Source: Flavobacterium rakeshii (GTDB lineage: Bacteria > Bacteroidota > Bacteroidia > Flavobacteriales > Flavobacteriaceae). From it: a stretch of DNA of 64,000 nt. Of this stretch, positions 42,521-51,063 are shown in pieces. The position numbers and the translations under genes are program-made. The first letter of the stretch is position 1; each line of letters begins with the position of its first letter. Location of the stretch: NCBI RefSeq assembly GCF_009741375.1, contig NZ_WOWP01000061.1:1-64000 (forward strand), given 5' to 3'. The notes under the pieces are model-generated. The model saw only the letters and a program-made list of their open reading frames with translations, did no database searches and was not told the DNA's origin.

Positions 42521-44665
42521 TTATTTTTTTCTTTTATTTACAATTTCCATCTCGTCAATAAGGCGGGTACAACCTGCATATTTGTCTATAATAAACAGTA
42601 CATAACGCATGTCTACCATTATGTTTCTGCAAATAGAAGGGTCATAATAAATATCACTCATAGTACCTTCCCAAACGCGGTCAAAGTTTAACCCTATAAG
42701 GTTACCTTTTGCATCGATGGCAGGGCTACCCGAGTTACCTCCTGTAGTGTGATTTGTACCTATAAAACATACCGGCATTTTTCCGTTCTCACCATACTGC
42801 CCAAAATCTTTTTTATTGTACAGCTCTATAAGCTTTTGCGGAACATCAAACTCATAGTCACCCGGTACATATTTTTCCATAACACCGTCAAGGTAAGTTA
42901 CAGGCTCGTAGTAAACAGCATCTCTTGGAGAGTACCCTTTTACTTTACCATAGGTTACCCTTAGTGTACTGTTAGCATCTGGGAAAATACGTGCATCTTT
43001 AGGACTAAGCTCTAAAATACCTTTCATATAGGTGCGTTGTAATGCTTCTATCTCTAGGTTTATTTGCTCATACTTAGGGTTAACATTGGCAATAAAAGAG
43101 TCTGATATAGCTTTTACAAGCTGGAACCCTTTGTCATTGTTCAGCTTTTCTATAACCTCTTTAGCATCACCGCTTAAAAGTTCTTTAACGCCATTGTAGC
43201 TGGTAAGTTTAGATTCGCCGTAAACATTTTTGGTTAAAAGCTTATAATCGGCATTAATAAGTCCGGACGGTAAGAACTGTTTAGGTGATTTTGTAGCATA
43301 TAATTCAATAAGCTTTTCAAATACCTTTTCGTCTACGTTTTTATTGAAGTCTTTGTAAGTCCCTTCAAGAGCAGCAAGGGTATTACCTTTACGGTCGTTA
43401 AACGACTGTTCTCCTCTCATATTATATACCTGCTCTAACTGATATAACCTGAAACCTACAGTCAGCAGTTCGGTATTTCTTAGTACAACCTCAAGGAAGT
43501 AGTCCCTGCTAAGAGCATAAGGTGCAATTTCGTTATATTTTGCCTCAAAGTCGTTAAACAGATTACCGTACTCATTTTGTTTTCCGGTTTTGTTTGCCTG
43601 TTCTATAAAGTTTTTCTCGTAAGCTTTTTTAGCAGCAACGGCATTGGTTTTTTCAAGACCCTGAGATTCGCCTATCCATTTTTTCCAGTAGTTGGCAATA
43701 CGGGCATATTTTGCTGCATATTGTATTTTAATGGCAGGATCCCTTCTCATAAAGCTATCAGTCACTTTTAGGGCTTCGTCCCTTATCTCGATTTTTGCAG
43801 GGTTAAGGCTGCTTAAAATCTGTTCTACAGCAACCGAAGGAAGATATTCTGTAGTTCTTCCAGGGTAACCGAAAACAAGTGTAAAGTCGTCTTCCTGAAT
43901 TCCTCCTATAGATACAGGGAAGTAGTGCTTAGGTTTGTATGGTACATTATCTTTAGAGTAGGCTGCCGGACGGTTGTTTTTATCGGCATATATTCTAAAC
44001 ATAGAGAAGTCGCCCGTGTGTCTTGGCCATACCCAGTTATCGGTATCAGAACCAAATTTACCTATTGATGATGGTGGTGCACCCACAAGGCGAACATCAG
44101 TATACGATTCTACAACAAAAAGCATGTACTGGTTACCTTCATAAAAAGTACGTACCCTGTTTTCCTGCCAGCTTTCCTTTGGAGAGTTTTTAGTTACGTT
44201 AGCTATATTTTCCTGAATTTTTTTCTGCTTAGCCTCTTCATCGGTAATGGTAGATGTTCCATCCAATACCTGTGTAGTTACATCTTCTATTTTTACTATA
44301 AAGGTAACCTCAAGATCTGGGTTTGGAAGCTCGTCTTCCAGTGTCATAGCCCAAAAACCATCGGTAAGGTAATCGTGCTCTACGGTAGAGTGAGCCTGTA
44401 TTTCACCATAACCACAGTGGTGGTTGGTTAATAACAGTCCGTTTGGTGAGATAACTTCCGATGTACATCCTCCGTTAAACTGAGGTACGGCATCTTTAAG
44501 GCTGGAATGGTTTACATCATAAATGTCTGAAGCCGACATTTTCATGCCTAGGCTTTTCATTTCTTTCTCGTTCATTCCTTTAAGCAGGGACGGTATCCAC
44601 ATGCCTCCCTGTTGTGCATAGGCAGGGATTACCAGTAAAAGGACAAGCAGTCGTAAAAATTTCAT
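42521..44665 (-). CDS. S46 family dipeptidyl peptidase, DPP11-type
   Basis: A 714-residue periplasmic serine peptidase removing dipeptides from peptide N-termini. Signal peptide residues 1-17 (cleaved before QQGGMWIP). The triad parts are visible: the His in LLLTNHHCGYG (82/83), Asp219 in RHTGDFSMF and Ser645 in GGNSGSP. The residue 18 after the serine is Arg663 (NFDRVWEG). In Porphyromonas enzymes Arg here marks DPP11 (Asp/Glu at P1) and Gly marks DPP7, so DPP11-type specificity is likely. Such enzymes let cells use protein as food. It has no operon partner; the gene upstream is divergent. Confidence 0.93.
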   Translation of the reverse strand: MKFLRLLVLLLVIPAYAQQGGMWIPSLLKGMNEKEMKSLGMKMSASDIYDVNHSSLKDAVPQFNGGCTSEVISPNGLLLTNHHCGYGEIQAHSTVEHDYLTDGFWAMTLEDELPNPDLEVTFIVKIEDVTTQVLDGTSTITDEEAKQKKIQENIANVTKNSPKESWQENRVRTFYEGNQYMLFVVESYTDVRLVGAPPSSIGKFGSDTDNWVWPRHTGDFSMFRIYADKNNRPAAYSKDNVPYKPKHYFPVSIGGIQEDDFTLVFGYPGRTTEYLPSVAVEQILSSLNPAKIEIRDEALKVTDSFMRRDPAIKIQYAAKYARIANYWKKWIGESQGLEKTNAVAAKKAYEKNFIEQANKTGKQNEYGNLFNDFEAKYNEIAPYALSRDYFLEVVLRNTELLTVGFRLYQLEQVYNMRGEQSFNDRKGNTLAALEGTYKDFNKNVDEKVFEKLIELYATKSPKQFLPSGLINADYKLLTKNVYGESKLTSYNGVKELLSGDAKEVIEKLNNDKGFQLVKAISDSFIANVNPKYEQINLEIEALQRTYMKGILELSPKDARIFPDANSTLRVTYGKVKGYSPRDAVYYEPVTYLDGVMEKYVPGDYEFDVPQKLIELYNKKDFGQYGENGKMPVCFIGTNHTTGGNSGSPAIDAKGNLIGLNFDRVWEGTMSDIYYDPSICRNIMVDMRYVLFIIDKYAGCTRLIDEMEIVNKRKK

Positions 44666-44786
44666 AGTGTTTCTTAAAAAAGTTTAGTGGACGCAAGTTA
44701 CAATTTTTGAAACAAAATAGCATAATAGGTGTTTTTGTTTGCTATATGTGTTATATCTTTCGGTATTATTGGTAATCTGTTAAAAA

Positions 44787-45359
44787 ATGTTCGATAAAAT
44801 AATTGCTCATGTAAAACGGTTTGTGTCCCTGTCGCCTAAGGAGGAAAAGGTGTTGTGCTCTTACCTGAAAATAGAGGATTATGCTAAAAAGAAACATCTG
44901 CTGGAAGAAGGCGAAATGTGTACAGGTAAGTATTTTGTAAACAGCGGAGTGGTGCGTATGTATACCCTTAATGAGAAGGGGGTGGAGCAGGTAATTCATT
45001 TTGCTATTGAAGGATGGTGGATTACCGATTATTTTACTTTTAACACTAACATGCCTGCTAGGTGCAATATACAGGCTGTAGAGCCAGCGCAGGTAGTTAT
45101 GATAGGTGCAGCAGAGCAGGAAGAGCTTTTAAAGGAGCTTCCGCAAATGGAACGGTACTTCAGGCTGGTGCTTGAAAAAGCTTATGCTGCCTCCCTTATG
45201 CGTACCCATTATATGTTCAACTTCTCGGCAGAAGAACGCTACAGGCACTTCTCGGAACACTATCCCGAATTTGTACAACGGGTTCCGCAATACCTTGTGG
45301 CCTCTTACCTTGGTTTTACGCCCGAATTTTTAAGTATGCTAAGGGCGAAAAAGGGGTAA
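44787..45359 (+). CDS. Crp/Fnr family transcriptional regulator
   Basis: A 190-residue cytoplasmic regulator. Residues 20-115 are the cyclic-nucleotide-binding-type beta roll (LLEEGEMCTGKYFVNSGVVRMYTL, VIHFAIEGWWITDY). A helical linker follows, and the C-terminal end PQYLVASYLGFTPEFLSMLRAK is the winged-helix recognition region typical of Bacteroidota Crp-like proteins. No Fnr-type Cys cluster is present. The AhpD-like gene lies 80 bases downstream, so it is probably the target or an operon member. Confidence 0.9.
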   Translation: MFDKIIAHVKRFVSLSPKEEKVLCSYLKIEDYAKKKHLLEEGEMCTGKYFVNSGVVRMYTLNEKGVEQVIHFAIEGWWITDYFTFNTNMPARCNIQAVEPAQVVMIGAAEQEELLKELPQMERYFRLVLEKAYAASLMRTHYMFNFSAEERYRHFSEHYPEFVQRVPQYLVASYLGFTPEFLSMLRAKKG

Positions 45360-45439
45360 ATGTGTTTTCTTAAACTACTTTAAGTTTTTTGTAACGGCTG
45401 TACAGGAACTTTGTCCTAACAAATTAAAATACAGTTATT

Positions 45440-45874
45440 ATGAAAACAAGAATGAATTTAGGAGTTGTAGCCCCCGATGCTTACAAAGCTATGTTTGGGT
45501 TGGAAAAATACATTAACGGTAGTGAACTTACTCAGGCTCATAAACACCTTATCAAGATAAGAGCTTCACAAATAAACGGCTGTGCGTTTTGTATTAATAT
45601 GCATACCGAAGAAGCAAGGAAAGACGGGGAAACCGAAAAACGTATTTATGCACTTAATGCGTGGTGGGATACTAACTACTTTACCCCTGAAGAAAGAGCA
45701 CTGCTTGCCCTTACCGAAGAGGTTACAAACATAACAGGACGTGTTAGTGATAGTACTTATGAAGATGCAGTGAACCTTTTAGGGGAGAAATATATTGCTG
45801 TAGCTATTATTGCAATAGTAGCTATTAACGGCTGGAACCGTATGTCTATCTCTACGCACTTAATGCCGGAATAA
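45440..45874 (+). CDS. Carboxymuconolactone decarboxylase / AhpD-like protein
   Basis: A 144-residue all-helical protein of the CMD/AhpD superfamily. The redox motif is C48-AFC-51 with His55 (GCAFCINMHTEEAR), the catalytic signature of alkylhydroperoxidase D-type proteins. It probably reduces peroxides or disulfides in the cytoplasm. The upstream Crp-like gene fits the common Bacteroidota pairing. A dispersed repeat and terminator-like arms follow. Confidence 0.9.
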   Translation: MKTRMNLGVVAPDAYKAMFGLEKYINGSELTQAHKHLIKIRASQINGCAFCINMHTEEARKDGETEKRIYALNAWWDTNYFTPEERALLALTEEVTNITGRVSDSTYEDAVNLLGEKYIAVAIIAIVAINGWNRMSISTHLMPE

Positions 45875-45890
45875 TTTTATTATAAAGCTA

Positions 45891-46009
45891 AAAAAGTAGT
45901 TTCAGTTTGTCATTTTGAGCGTAACGAAGTGAAGTCGAAAAATCTCAATGTTTTATAATAAGAGATTTCTCCTTCCGTCGAAATGACACATATCCTGAAA
46001 CTACTTTTT
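45891..46009. terminator. Terminator-like inverted repeat with an 89-base insert
   Basis: Perfect 15-bp arms AAAAAGTAGTTTCAG (45891-45905) and CTGAAACTACTTTTT (45995-46009) flank a palindromic repeat instead of a short loop. They lie between convergent genes, and the distal arm includes the last codons and stop of the GNAT gene. This looks like a bidirectional terminator interrupted by a dispersed repeat. Confidence 0.6.
45909..45987. repeat. Dispersed palindromic repeat, copy 1
   Basis: A 79-base element with nested palindromic parts: GTCATTTTGA near one end and TCGAAATGAC at the other, AAATCTC and GAGATTT inside. It matches the reverse complement of the copy at 59837-59907 along its whole length. 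REP/MITE-like. Confidence 0.8.
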
Positions 46010-46459
46010 ATTTTTTACGGTAAGCTTCATTAACTTGCGGTTGTGTATGGTGAAATCTTTAGAAAGATATAGTTTCTGGGCTATGGTGTTGTGACCTTCC
46101 ACTTCAAGGTAAATCACGTTTATGGCAAGGTCAAGAGCCTGTTCGTGTATAAAGTCTACCGTTTGTTTGCCTATGCTTTTACCACGCCCTGGGGGTGCTA
46201 TGTATAGTTCGTCAAGAAATGCAATGCGACCCTTGTATTCAAAACTGAAAATAAAGGTGAGAATTACATATCCCACAACCTCATCATTATTTAAAATAAG
46301 CCAGCTTCTGCCCAGTTCTTCATTGTCTATAAACTCCTTTAGGAGTGATTTTGAAACAAAAGGGTCTATAGGATAATTATCTATGGCATAAAAATCCTGC
46401 ATCATGGCAACAGTACGGTCAATATCGGTAACCCTTACGGGTTTGAAAGTAACGGGCAT
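46001..46459 (-). CDS. GNAT family N-acetyltransferase
   Basis: A 152-residue acetyltransferase of the GNAT fold using acetyl-CoA. The CoA-binding loop is visible as PPGRGKSIGKQTVD at about 88-101 (the Q/RxxGxG/A region), with LDELYIAP as the preceding strand. The substrate is unknown. Its ATG overlaps the waaA stop by one base (TAATG), so it is translationally coupled to waaA. The last two codons and stop lie in an arm of a repeat-interrupted terminator. Confidence 0.9.
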   Translation of the reverse strand: MPVTFKPVRVTDIDRTVAMMQDFYAIDNYPIDPFVSKSLLKEFIDNEELGRSWLILNNDEVVGYVILTFIFSFEYKGRIAFLDELYIAPPGRGKSIGKQTVDFIHEQALDLAINVIYLEVEGHNTIAQKLYLSKDFTIHNRKLMKLTVKNKK

Positions 46460-47688
46460 TAGTTAGAAATGTTACTCATAATACGTTTTACCGCTCCGCG
46501 GTTCATGGAAACGAAAGTACCTGCAATATGGCCTTTTTCGTGCCTGTAGTCATCATCATATACAAGGGATGAAAGCGTTTCTTCCATCTCTGTTTTATCC
46601 TTCACGGCAATACATCCGCCCATGTGTGTCATGGCAATTGCCTCGGGGAACTTACTGTGGTTAGGACCTATCACTATAGGAATGCCAAAAGCGGCAGGTT
46701 CCAGTATATTGTGCAGTCCCGATGTCCCGAATCCTCCGCCCACATAAGCCAGGTCAGCATAGCTGTATACTTTGCTTAATATGCCAATGGTGTCAATAAT
46801 AAAAACATCATATTCGGCAAGATTTTTACCTTCCTTTTCAGAAAACAGTACGGTTTTCTTAGTAATACTGTTTTTAAGTTCCTGTATTTGCTCGGTTTTT
46901 ATGTTGTGTGGAGCTATTATAAATTTAGTGTTATTTGACGAATTAATAAAATCTGTAAACATACTTTCGTCTTTAGGCCATGAACTCCCTGCTACCATGG
47001 TAATTTTGTTGTTTTTAAACTCCTGTACAAACGGTAGTGAGTTGTCGCGTTCCAGTATTTCGCTAACTCTGTCAAAACGGGTGTCACCACTTATCATTAC
47101 ATTATGAAACCCTGCACCCTGCAGCAGCTCTTTAGAGCTGTTGTCCTGAACAAAAAAGCGGGTAAAGGTTTGCAGTGCTTTTCGGTAAAAGCCGCCATAC
47201 CATTTAAAGAACACCTGGTCTTTACGCATAAGTCCCGATATAAGATAAGTAGGCGTGTTGGCTTTTTTGAGTTCTTTAAGATAGTTGGGCCAAAATTCAT
47301 ACTTAATAAAGAAAGCCATATCTGGCTGTACCAGCGCCATGAACTTTTTGGCGTTAGCGGCTGTGTCTAACGGGAGGTATACTACCACATCGGCAGCCTT
47401 AGTGTTTTTACGTATCTCATAGCCCGACGGGGAGAAAAAAGTAAGTACAATTTTATGGTCAGGATATTTTTGTTTTATCTTCTCCATAATCGGTAGTCCC
47501 TGTTCGTATTCGCCCAGTGATGCCGAATGAAACCAAATGGTTTTATCCTGCGGGTTTATATTTTGTTGCAGGGTATTGAAAACGGTTTTCCTTCCGTCTG
47601 TAAAAAGCCTGATTTTGTGGCTAAAAAGTGCAACGATTTTTAATAGGAATCCGGCAAGTAGTGTAAGCAGGTTGTACAGAAAAAACAT
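46459..47688 (-). CDS. waaA: 3-deoxy-D-manno-octulosonic acid transferase
   Basis: A 409-residue inner-membrane-associated glycosyltransferase adding Kdo to lipid A. An N-terminal hydrophobic helix (about 5-22) is followed by IWFHSASLGEYEQGLP, the catalytic-Glu region of family GT30. The C-terminal nucleotide-sugar site is YVGGGFGTSGLHNILEPAAFGIPIVIGPN. Length is normal. It is co-transcribed with the GNAT gene. The neighbours DegT and galE (divergent) fit a lipopolysaccharide/surface-sugar region. Confidence 0.94.
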   Translation of the reverse strand: MFFLYNLLTLLAGFLLKIVALFSHKIRLFTDGRKTVFNTLQQNINPQDKTIWFHSASLGEYEQGLPIMEKIKQKYPDHKIVLTFFSPSGYEIRKNTKAADVVVYLPLDTAANAKKFMALVQPDMAFFIKYEFWPNYLKELKKANTPTYLISGLMRKDQVFFKWYGGFYRKALQTFTRFFVQDNSSKELLQGAGFHNVMISGDTRFDRVSEILERDNSLPFVQEFKNNKITMVAGSSWPKDESMFTDFINSSNNTKFIIAPHNIKTEQIQELKNSITKKTVLFSEKEGKNLAEYDVFIIDTIGILSKVYSYADLAYVGGGFGTSGLHNILEPAAFGIPIVIGPNHSKFPEAIAMTHMGGCIAVKDKTEMEETLSSLVYDDDYRHEKGHIAGTFVSMNRGAVKRIMSNISN

Positions 47689-47733
47689 AACAGAAATATT
47701 GAGCTGCTAAATTAATACTTTATATTATTTTCA

Positions 47734-47764
47734 TTGGCAGGCAGCCATTAAATTAGTAGTTTTG
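47734..47764 (+). promoter_or_regulatory. Promoter of the DegT-family gene
   Basis: TTG at 47734-47736, a 20-base spacer and TAGTTTTG at 47757-47764, both matching the Bacteroidota consensus; 24 bases before the chosen ATG. Confidence 0.65.
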
Positions 47765-47788
47765 CTATGGCTTAAATTTAACAGGCAG

Positions 47789-48919
47789 ATGAGAAAATTA
47801 CAGATGGTTGACCTTAAGAGTCAATACGATAAAATCAAAGATACAGTAAATAATTCCATTCAGGAAGTTTTAGACAATACCGCATACATAAACGGACCTC
47901 AGGTACATGAGTTCCAAAAGAATTTAGAAGAATATCTTGGTGTAAAACACGTTATCCCGTGTGCTAACGGTACCGATGCTTTACAAATTGCCATGATGGG
48001 CCTTGGGCTTAAACCGGGTGATGAAGTTATCACTGCCGATTTTACTTTTGCCGCTACGGTAGAAGTTATCGCTTTATTACAGTTAACACCGGTATTGGTA
48101 GATGTTGAACCGGATACTTTTAATATTTCGATAGAAGGAATTCGCAATGCCATTACTCCAAGAACAAAAGCTATCGTTCCGGTACACCTTTTTGGACAGG
48201 CAGCTAACATGGAGGCTATCTCGGCAATTGCTAAAGAGCATAACCTGTATGTAATTGAAGATAATGCACAGGCTATAGGGGCAAACTACAAATATGCCGA
48301 CGGATCTAAAAAGAAAGTTGGTGCTATAAGTGATGTGGCGTCTACTTCTTTCTTCCCGTCAAAAAACCTGGGTTGTTATGGTGACGGTGGAGCTATTTTT
48401 ACCAATAATGACGAACTGGCACATACAATAAGAGGTATAGTGAATCACGGTATGTATGAGCGTTACCACCACGATGTGGTAGGGGTGAACTCAAGGCTGG
48501 ATAGTGTACAGGCTGCTGTACTTAACGCTAAGCTTCCGTTACTGGATTCATACAATGAGGCAAGACAGGCTGCTGCCGAAAAGTACAATGCAGCTTTTGC
48601 AGGTCATGCTAATATTGTTACTCCGGTTACAAAAGGAGATAAAGACAGCCATGTATTCCACCAGTATACTTTAAGGATACTTAACGGACAAAGAGATGCT
48701 TTAATGAAGCACCTTCAGGAAAAAGGTATTCCTTGTGCTATTTACTATCCTATACCGCTACACAGGCAAAAGGCATATCTTGACGAAAGGTATAATGAGG
48801 CCGATTTTACCGTGACCAATCAATTGGTTGATGAGGTAATGTCACTACCTATGCATACTGAGCTTGATGGCGAGCAAATTAAATTTATAACTGATACGGT
48901 ATTAGAGTTTCTTACCTAA
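47789..48919 (+). CDS. DegT/DnrJ/EryC1/StrS aminotransferase
   Basis: A 376-residue PLP-dependent sugar aminotransferase. The start giving MRKLQMVDLKSQY is used because it lies just after the promoter; a longer TTG-started frame begins inside the -7 box. PLP-lysine is Lys192 (FFPSKNLGCYGDGG), and Asp158 (VIEDNAQAIGA) contacts the ring nitrogen. The family makes amino sugars on nucleotide carriers for lipopolysaccharide, capsule or glycoprotein. galE follows on the same strand, fitting a surface-sugar function. Confidence 0.94.
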   Translation: MRKLQMVDLKSQYDKIKDTVNNSIQEVLDNTAYINGPQVHEFQKNLEEYLGVKHVIPCANGTDALQIAMMGLGLKPGDEVITADFTFAATVEVIALLQLTPVLVDVEPDTFNISIEGIRNAITPRTKAIVPVHLFGQAANMEAISAIAKEHNLYVIEDNAQAIGANYKYADGSKKKVGAISDVASTSFFPSKNLGCYGDGGAIFTNNDELAHTIRGIVNHGMYERYHHDVVGVNSRLDSVQAAVLNAKLPLLDSYNEARQAAAEKYNAAFAGHANIVTPVTKGDKDSHVFHQYTLRILNGQRDALMKHLQEKGIPCAIYYPIPLHRQKAYLDERYNEADFTVTNQLVDEVMSLPMHTELDGEQIKFITDTVLEFLT

Positions 48920-49025
48920 CAGGCTTTTAGAAAATAGTACAGGGCTTCTGTAAGATAATTACAGTGTTGTAAGGCAATAAACTGTTTGATTTTTCGATAA
49001 AGCATAAATAACCAATCAATATAAA

Positions 49026-50042
49026 ATGAAAATACTTGTAACAGGAGGCTTAGGTTTTATAGGTTCGCATACGGTTGTAGAGCTGCAAAACGAAGGTTTT
49101 GATGTGGTAGTTATAGACGACCTTTCAAACTCATCGTTAGATGTGCTTAACGGTATAGAAGCCATAACCGGAAAGAAGCCAGAGTTTGAAAAGATAGACC
49201 TGCGTGAAAAACAGGTAGTAAAAGACTTCTTTGTAAAATATCTGGATGTTACAGGTGTAATCCATTTTGCAGCTTCAAAAGCTGTTGGTGAAAGTGTGGA
49301 GAATCCGTTACTGTACTATGAAAACAATATAGGTTCGCTGGTGTATCTTTTACAGGAACTGCAAAAGAAACAGGAGTCTCATTTTATTTTCAGTTCGTCG
49401 TGTACTGTTTACGGGCAGGCAGAGAAAATGCCTATTACTGAGGAGGCACCAATACAGGGAGCAATGTCACCTTATGGTAATACCAAGCAAATAGGTGAGG
49501 AAATTATTAAGGACGTGGCTAAAGTAAGCGGAATCAACTCTGTGTTGTTACGCTATTTTAATCCGGTTGGGGCGCACCCTTCTGTAAATATAGGCGAACT
49601 TCCGCTGGGAGTTCCTTTAAACCTTGTACCGTTTATTACGCAAACAGCTATAGGTATTAGGGAGCAGCTTTCGGTTTTTGGTAATGATTACCAAACGACC
49701 GATGGTACCTGTGTACGTGATTATATCCATGTTGTAGATTTAGCCAAGGCTCACGTAACGGCTTTACAACGCCTTATTGATAAAAAGAATGCCGAAAAGG
49801 TTGAGGTGTTTAACCTAGGTACGGGTAAAGGAAACTCGGTACTGGAAGTTATTAATGCCTTTGAGAAAGTAAGCGGACAAAAACTAAACTATAAAATAGT
49901 AGACCGCAGGGCAGGTGATGTAACCGAAGCCTATGCCGATACTACAAAAGCAAATAACGTTTTAGGCTGGAAGGCAGAGCTCTCGCTCGATGATGCACTG
50001 GCATCGGCCTGGAAATGGGAACAGAAAGTAAGGGGTAAATAA
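49026..50042 (+). CDS. galE: UDP-glucose 4-epimerase
   Basis: A 338-residue extended short-chain dehydrogenase interconverting UDP-glucose and UDP-galactose. NAD site GGLGFIGSH at 7-15; catalytic Ser124/125, Tyr150 and Lys154 (SSSCTVYG, YGNTK). FNLGTGKGNSVLEV and RRAGDVTEAYAD are the usual C-terminal substrate-binding blocks. Length matches the family. It probably supplies galactose donor for surface polysaccharides with the DegT enzyme upstream. A terminator overlaps its stop codon. Confidence 0.96.
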   Translation: MKILVTGGLGFIGSHTVVELQNEGFDVVVIDDLSNSSLDVLNGIEAITGKKPEFEKIDLREKQVVKDFFVKYLDVTGVIHFAASKAVGESVENPLLYYENNIGSLVYLLQELQKKQESHFIFSSSCTVYGQAEKMPITEEAPIQGAMSPYGNTKQIGEEIIKDVAKVSGINSVLLRYFNPVGAHPSVNIGELPLGVPLNLVPFITQTAIGIREQLSVFGNDYQTTDGTCVRDYIHVVDLAKAHVTALQRLIDKKNAEKVEVFNLGTGKGNSVLEVINAFEKVSGQKLNYKIVDRRAGDVTEAYADTTKANNVLGWKAELSLDDALASAWKWEQKVRGK

Positions 50043-50056
50043 CCCCTTATTTTTTT
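50030..50056 (+). terminator. Terminator overlapping the galE stop codon
   Basis: AAGGGGT/ACCCCTT with an AAATA loop, then seven T. The stem starts in the last galE codons and reaches the stop of the convergent gene. Confidence 0.75.
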
Positions 50057-50994
50057 ATCTGTATTTTCCATAAAAGCTCAAAACTTATGGAGTGCTGGTA
50101 AAGCAGTTCGGTTTGTGGTTTTATACTAACCAAAGTTGGGGTGTATAGTACCCCAACCTGAAAATACCTGCCCAGCCTGAAATAGGTATTTAAGGAGAGC
50201 CCAAGGCTTTGTCCTTTTTCCCTTTTATTCTTTTCGTTATTGTAATTATCATCCCCATAATTATACTTCCATTTATAGCTTGAATAGCTAAGTCCATACC
50301 CCAGGCTGAAACGGTTTAGCTGATAATTATCGGTAAGTGTTACATAATAGGAATTGAATATTTCACGTCCTCCGTCAAAAATCACAGCAGCCGGAAAGGG
50401 GAAAGGGTAGTTTGTTGTTATACCGGTATTAATTTTTGCAAACTTATTGTTTTTGTAAAAGTATTCAACTCCGCCACTAATACCCATAAAACCAATACCT
50501 TTCCTTACACCTTGACCTTCCGGTTGAAAAAGAAATCCGTTTACATAAGGCAGTGCAATATCGATATTAAAGCTGTTTTTTTGGTTAGGGACATACTTTG
50601 GAGTTAAAAAAATACGCTTTGCTTCCGCAAGCGAATCGCTGATGTCCAGAAAAATTTCGTCACCATAGTAATACCCTTTTTTGGTAAGTAAATCTACCAG
50701 CAGGGCTTCGGGGTAAAGACCCCCAAACAGAATATTTCCTACACTGCTTTTTGACATTGTTTTAGATTTTACACTATAATCCCTTGTTATGGTATCGTAA
50801 GTCAGGGTAACCTGTAGTGGTTTATTGCTCCTTGTTACCTCAACATCTGCAGGTAATTTATAAACGCTGTCATACACTTTTGCCGATGCATTTTGTGCAT
50901 TGGTGTTTACCCTTAGCGCATAGGTTTTGGAATTAGTGATTGTAGCACATGAGGTAAGGCATAGCAGTAATACAGCTATCAGATGCTTTTTCAT
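50047..50994 (-). CDS. Hypothetical lipoprotein with barrel-like C-terminus
   Basis: A 315-residue lipoprotein (lipobox LTSC, Cys16). The opening CATITNSKTYALRVNTNAQNAS and VKSKTMSKSSVGNILFGGLYPEALLVDLLT resemble PEGA-like lipoproteins of Bacteroidota. From about residue 140 it alternates aromatic strands with charged turns, like a small outer-membrane barrel, and ends in an aromatic/charged strand (LLWKIQIKK). It may sit at the outer membrane. Function unknown. Minus strand, next to the helicase gene, 69-base gap. Confidence 0.75.
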   Translation of the reverse strand: MKKHLIAVLLLCLTSCATITNSKTYALRVNTNAQNASAKVYDSVYKLPADVEVTRSNKPLQVTLTYDTITRDYSVKSKTMSKSSVGNILFGGLYPEALLVDLLTKKGYYYGDEIFLDISDSLAEAKRIFLTPKYVPNQKNSFNIDIALPYVNGFLFQPEGQGVRKGIGFMGISGGVEYFYKNNKFAKINTGITTNYPFPFPAAVIFDGGREIFNSYYVTLTDNYQLNRFSLGYGLSYSSYKWKYNYGDDNYNNEKNKREKGQSLGLSLNTYFRLGRYFQVGVLYTPTLVSIKPQTELLYQHSISFELLWKIQIKK

Positions 50995-51063
50995 AAAAGG
51001 TGTTTTCTAATAAGATTAGCAATAGTGTTAAAGGTTGCGTGTAAGGATGTTACGGTTGTGTTA

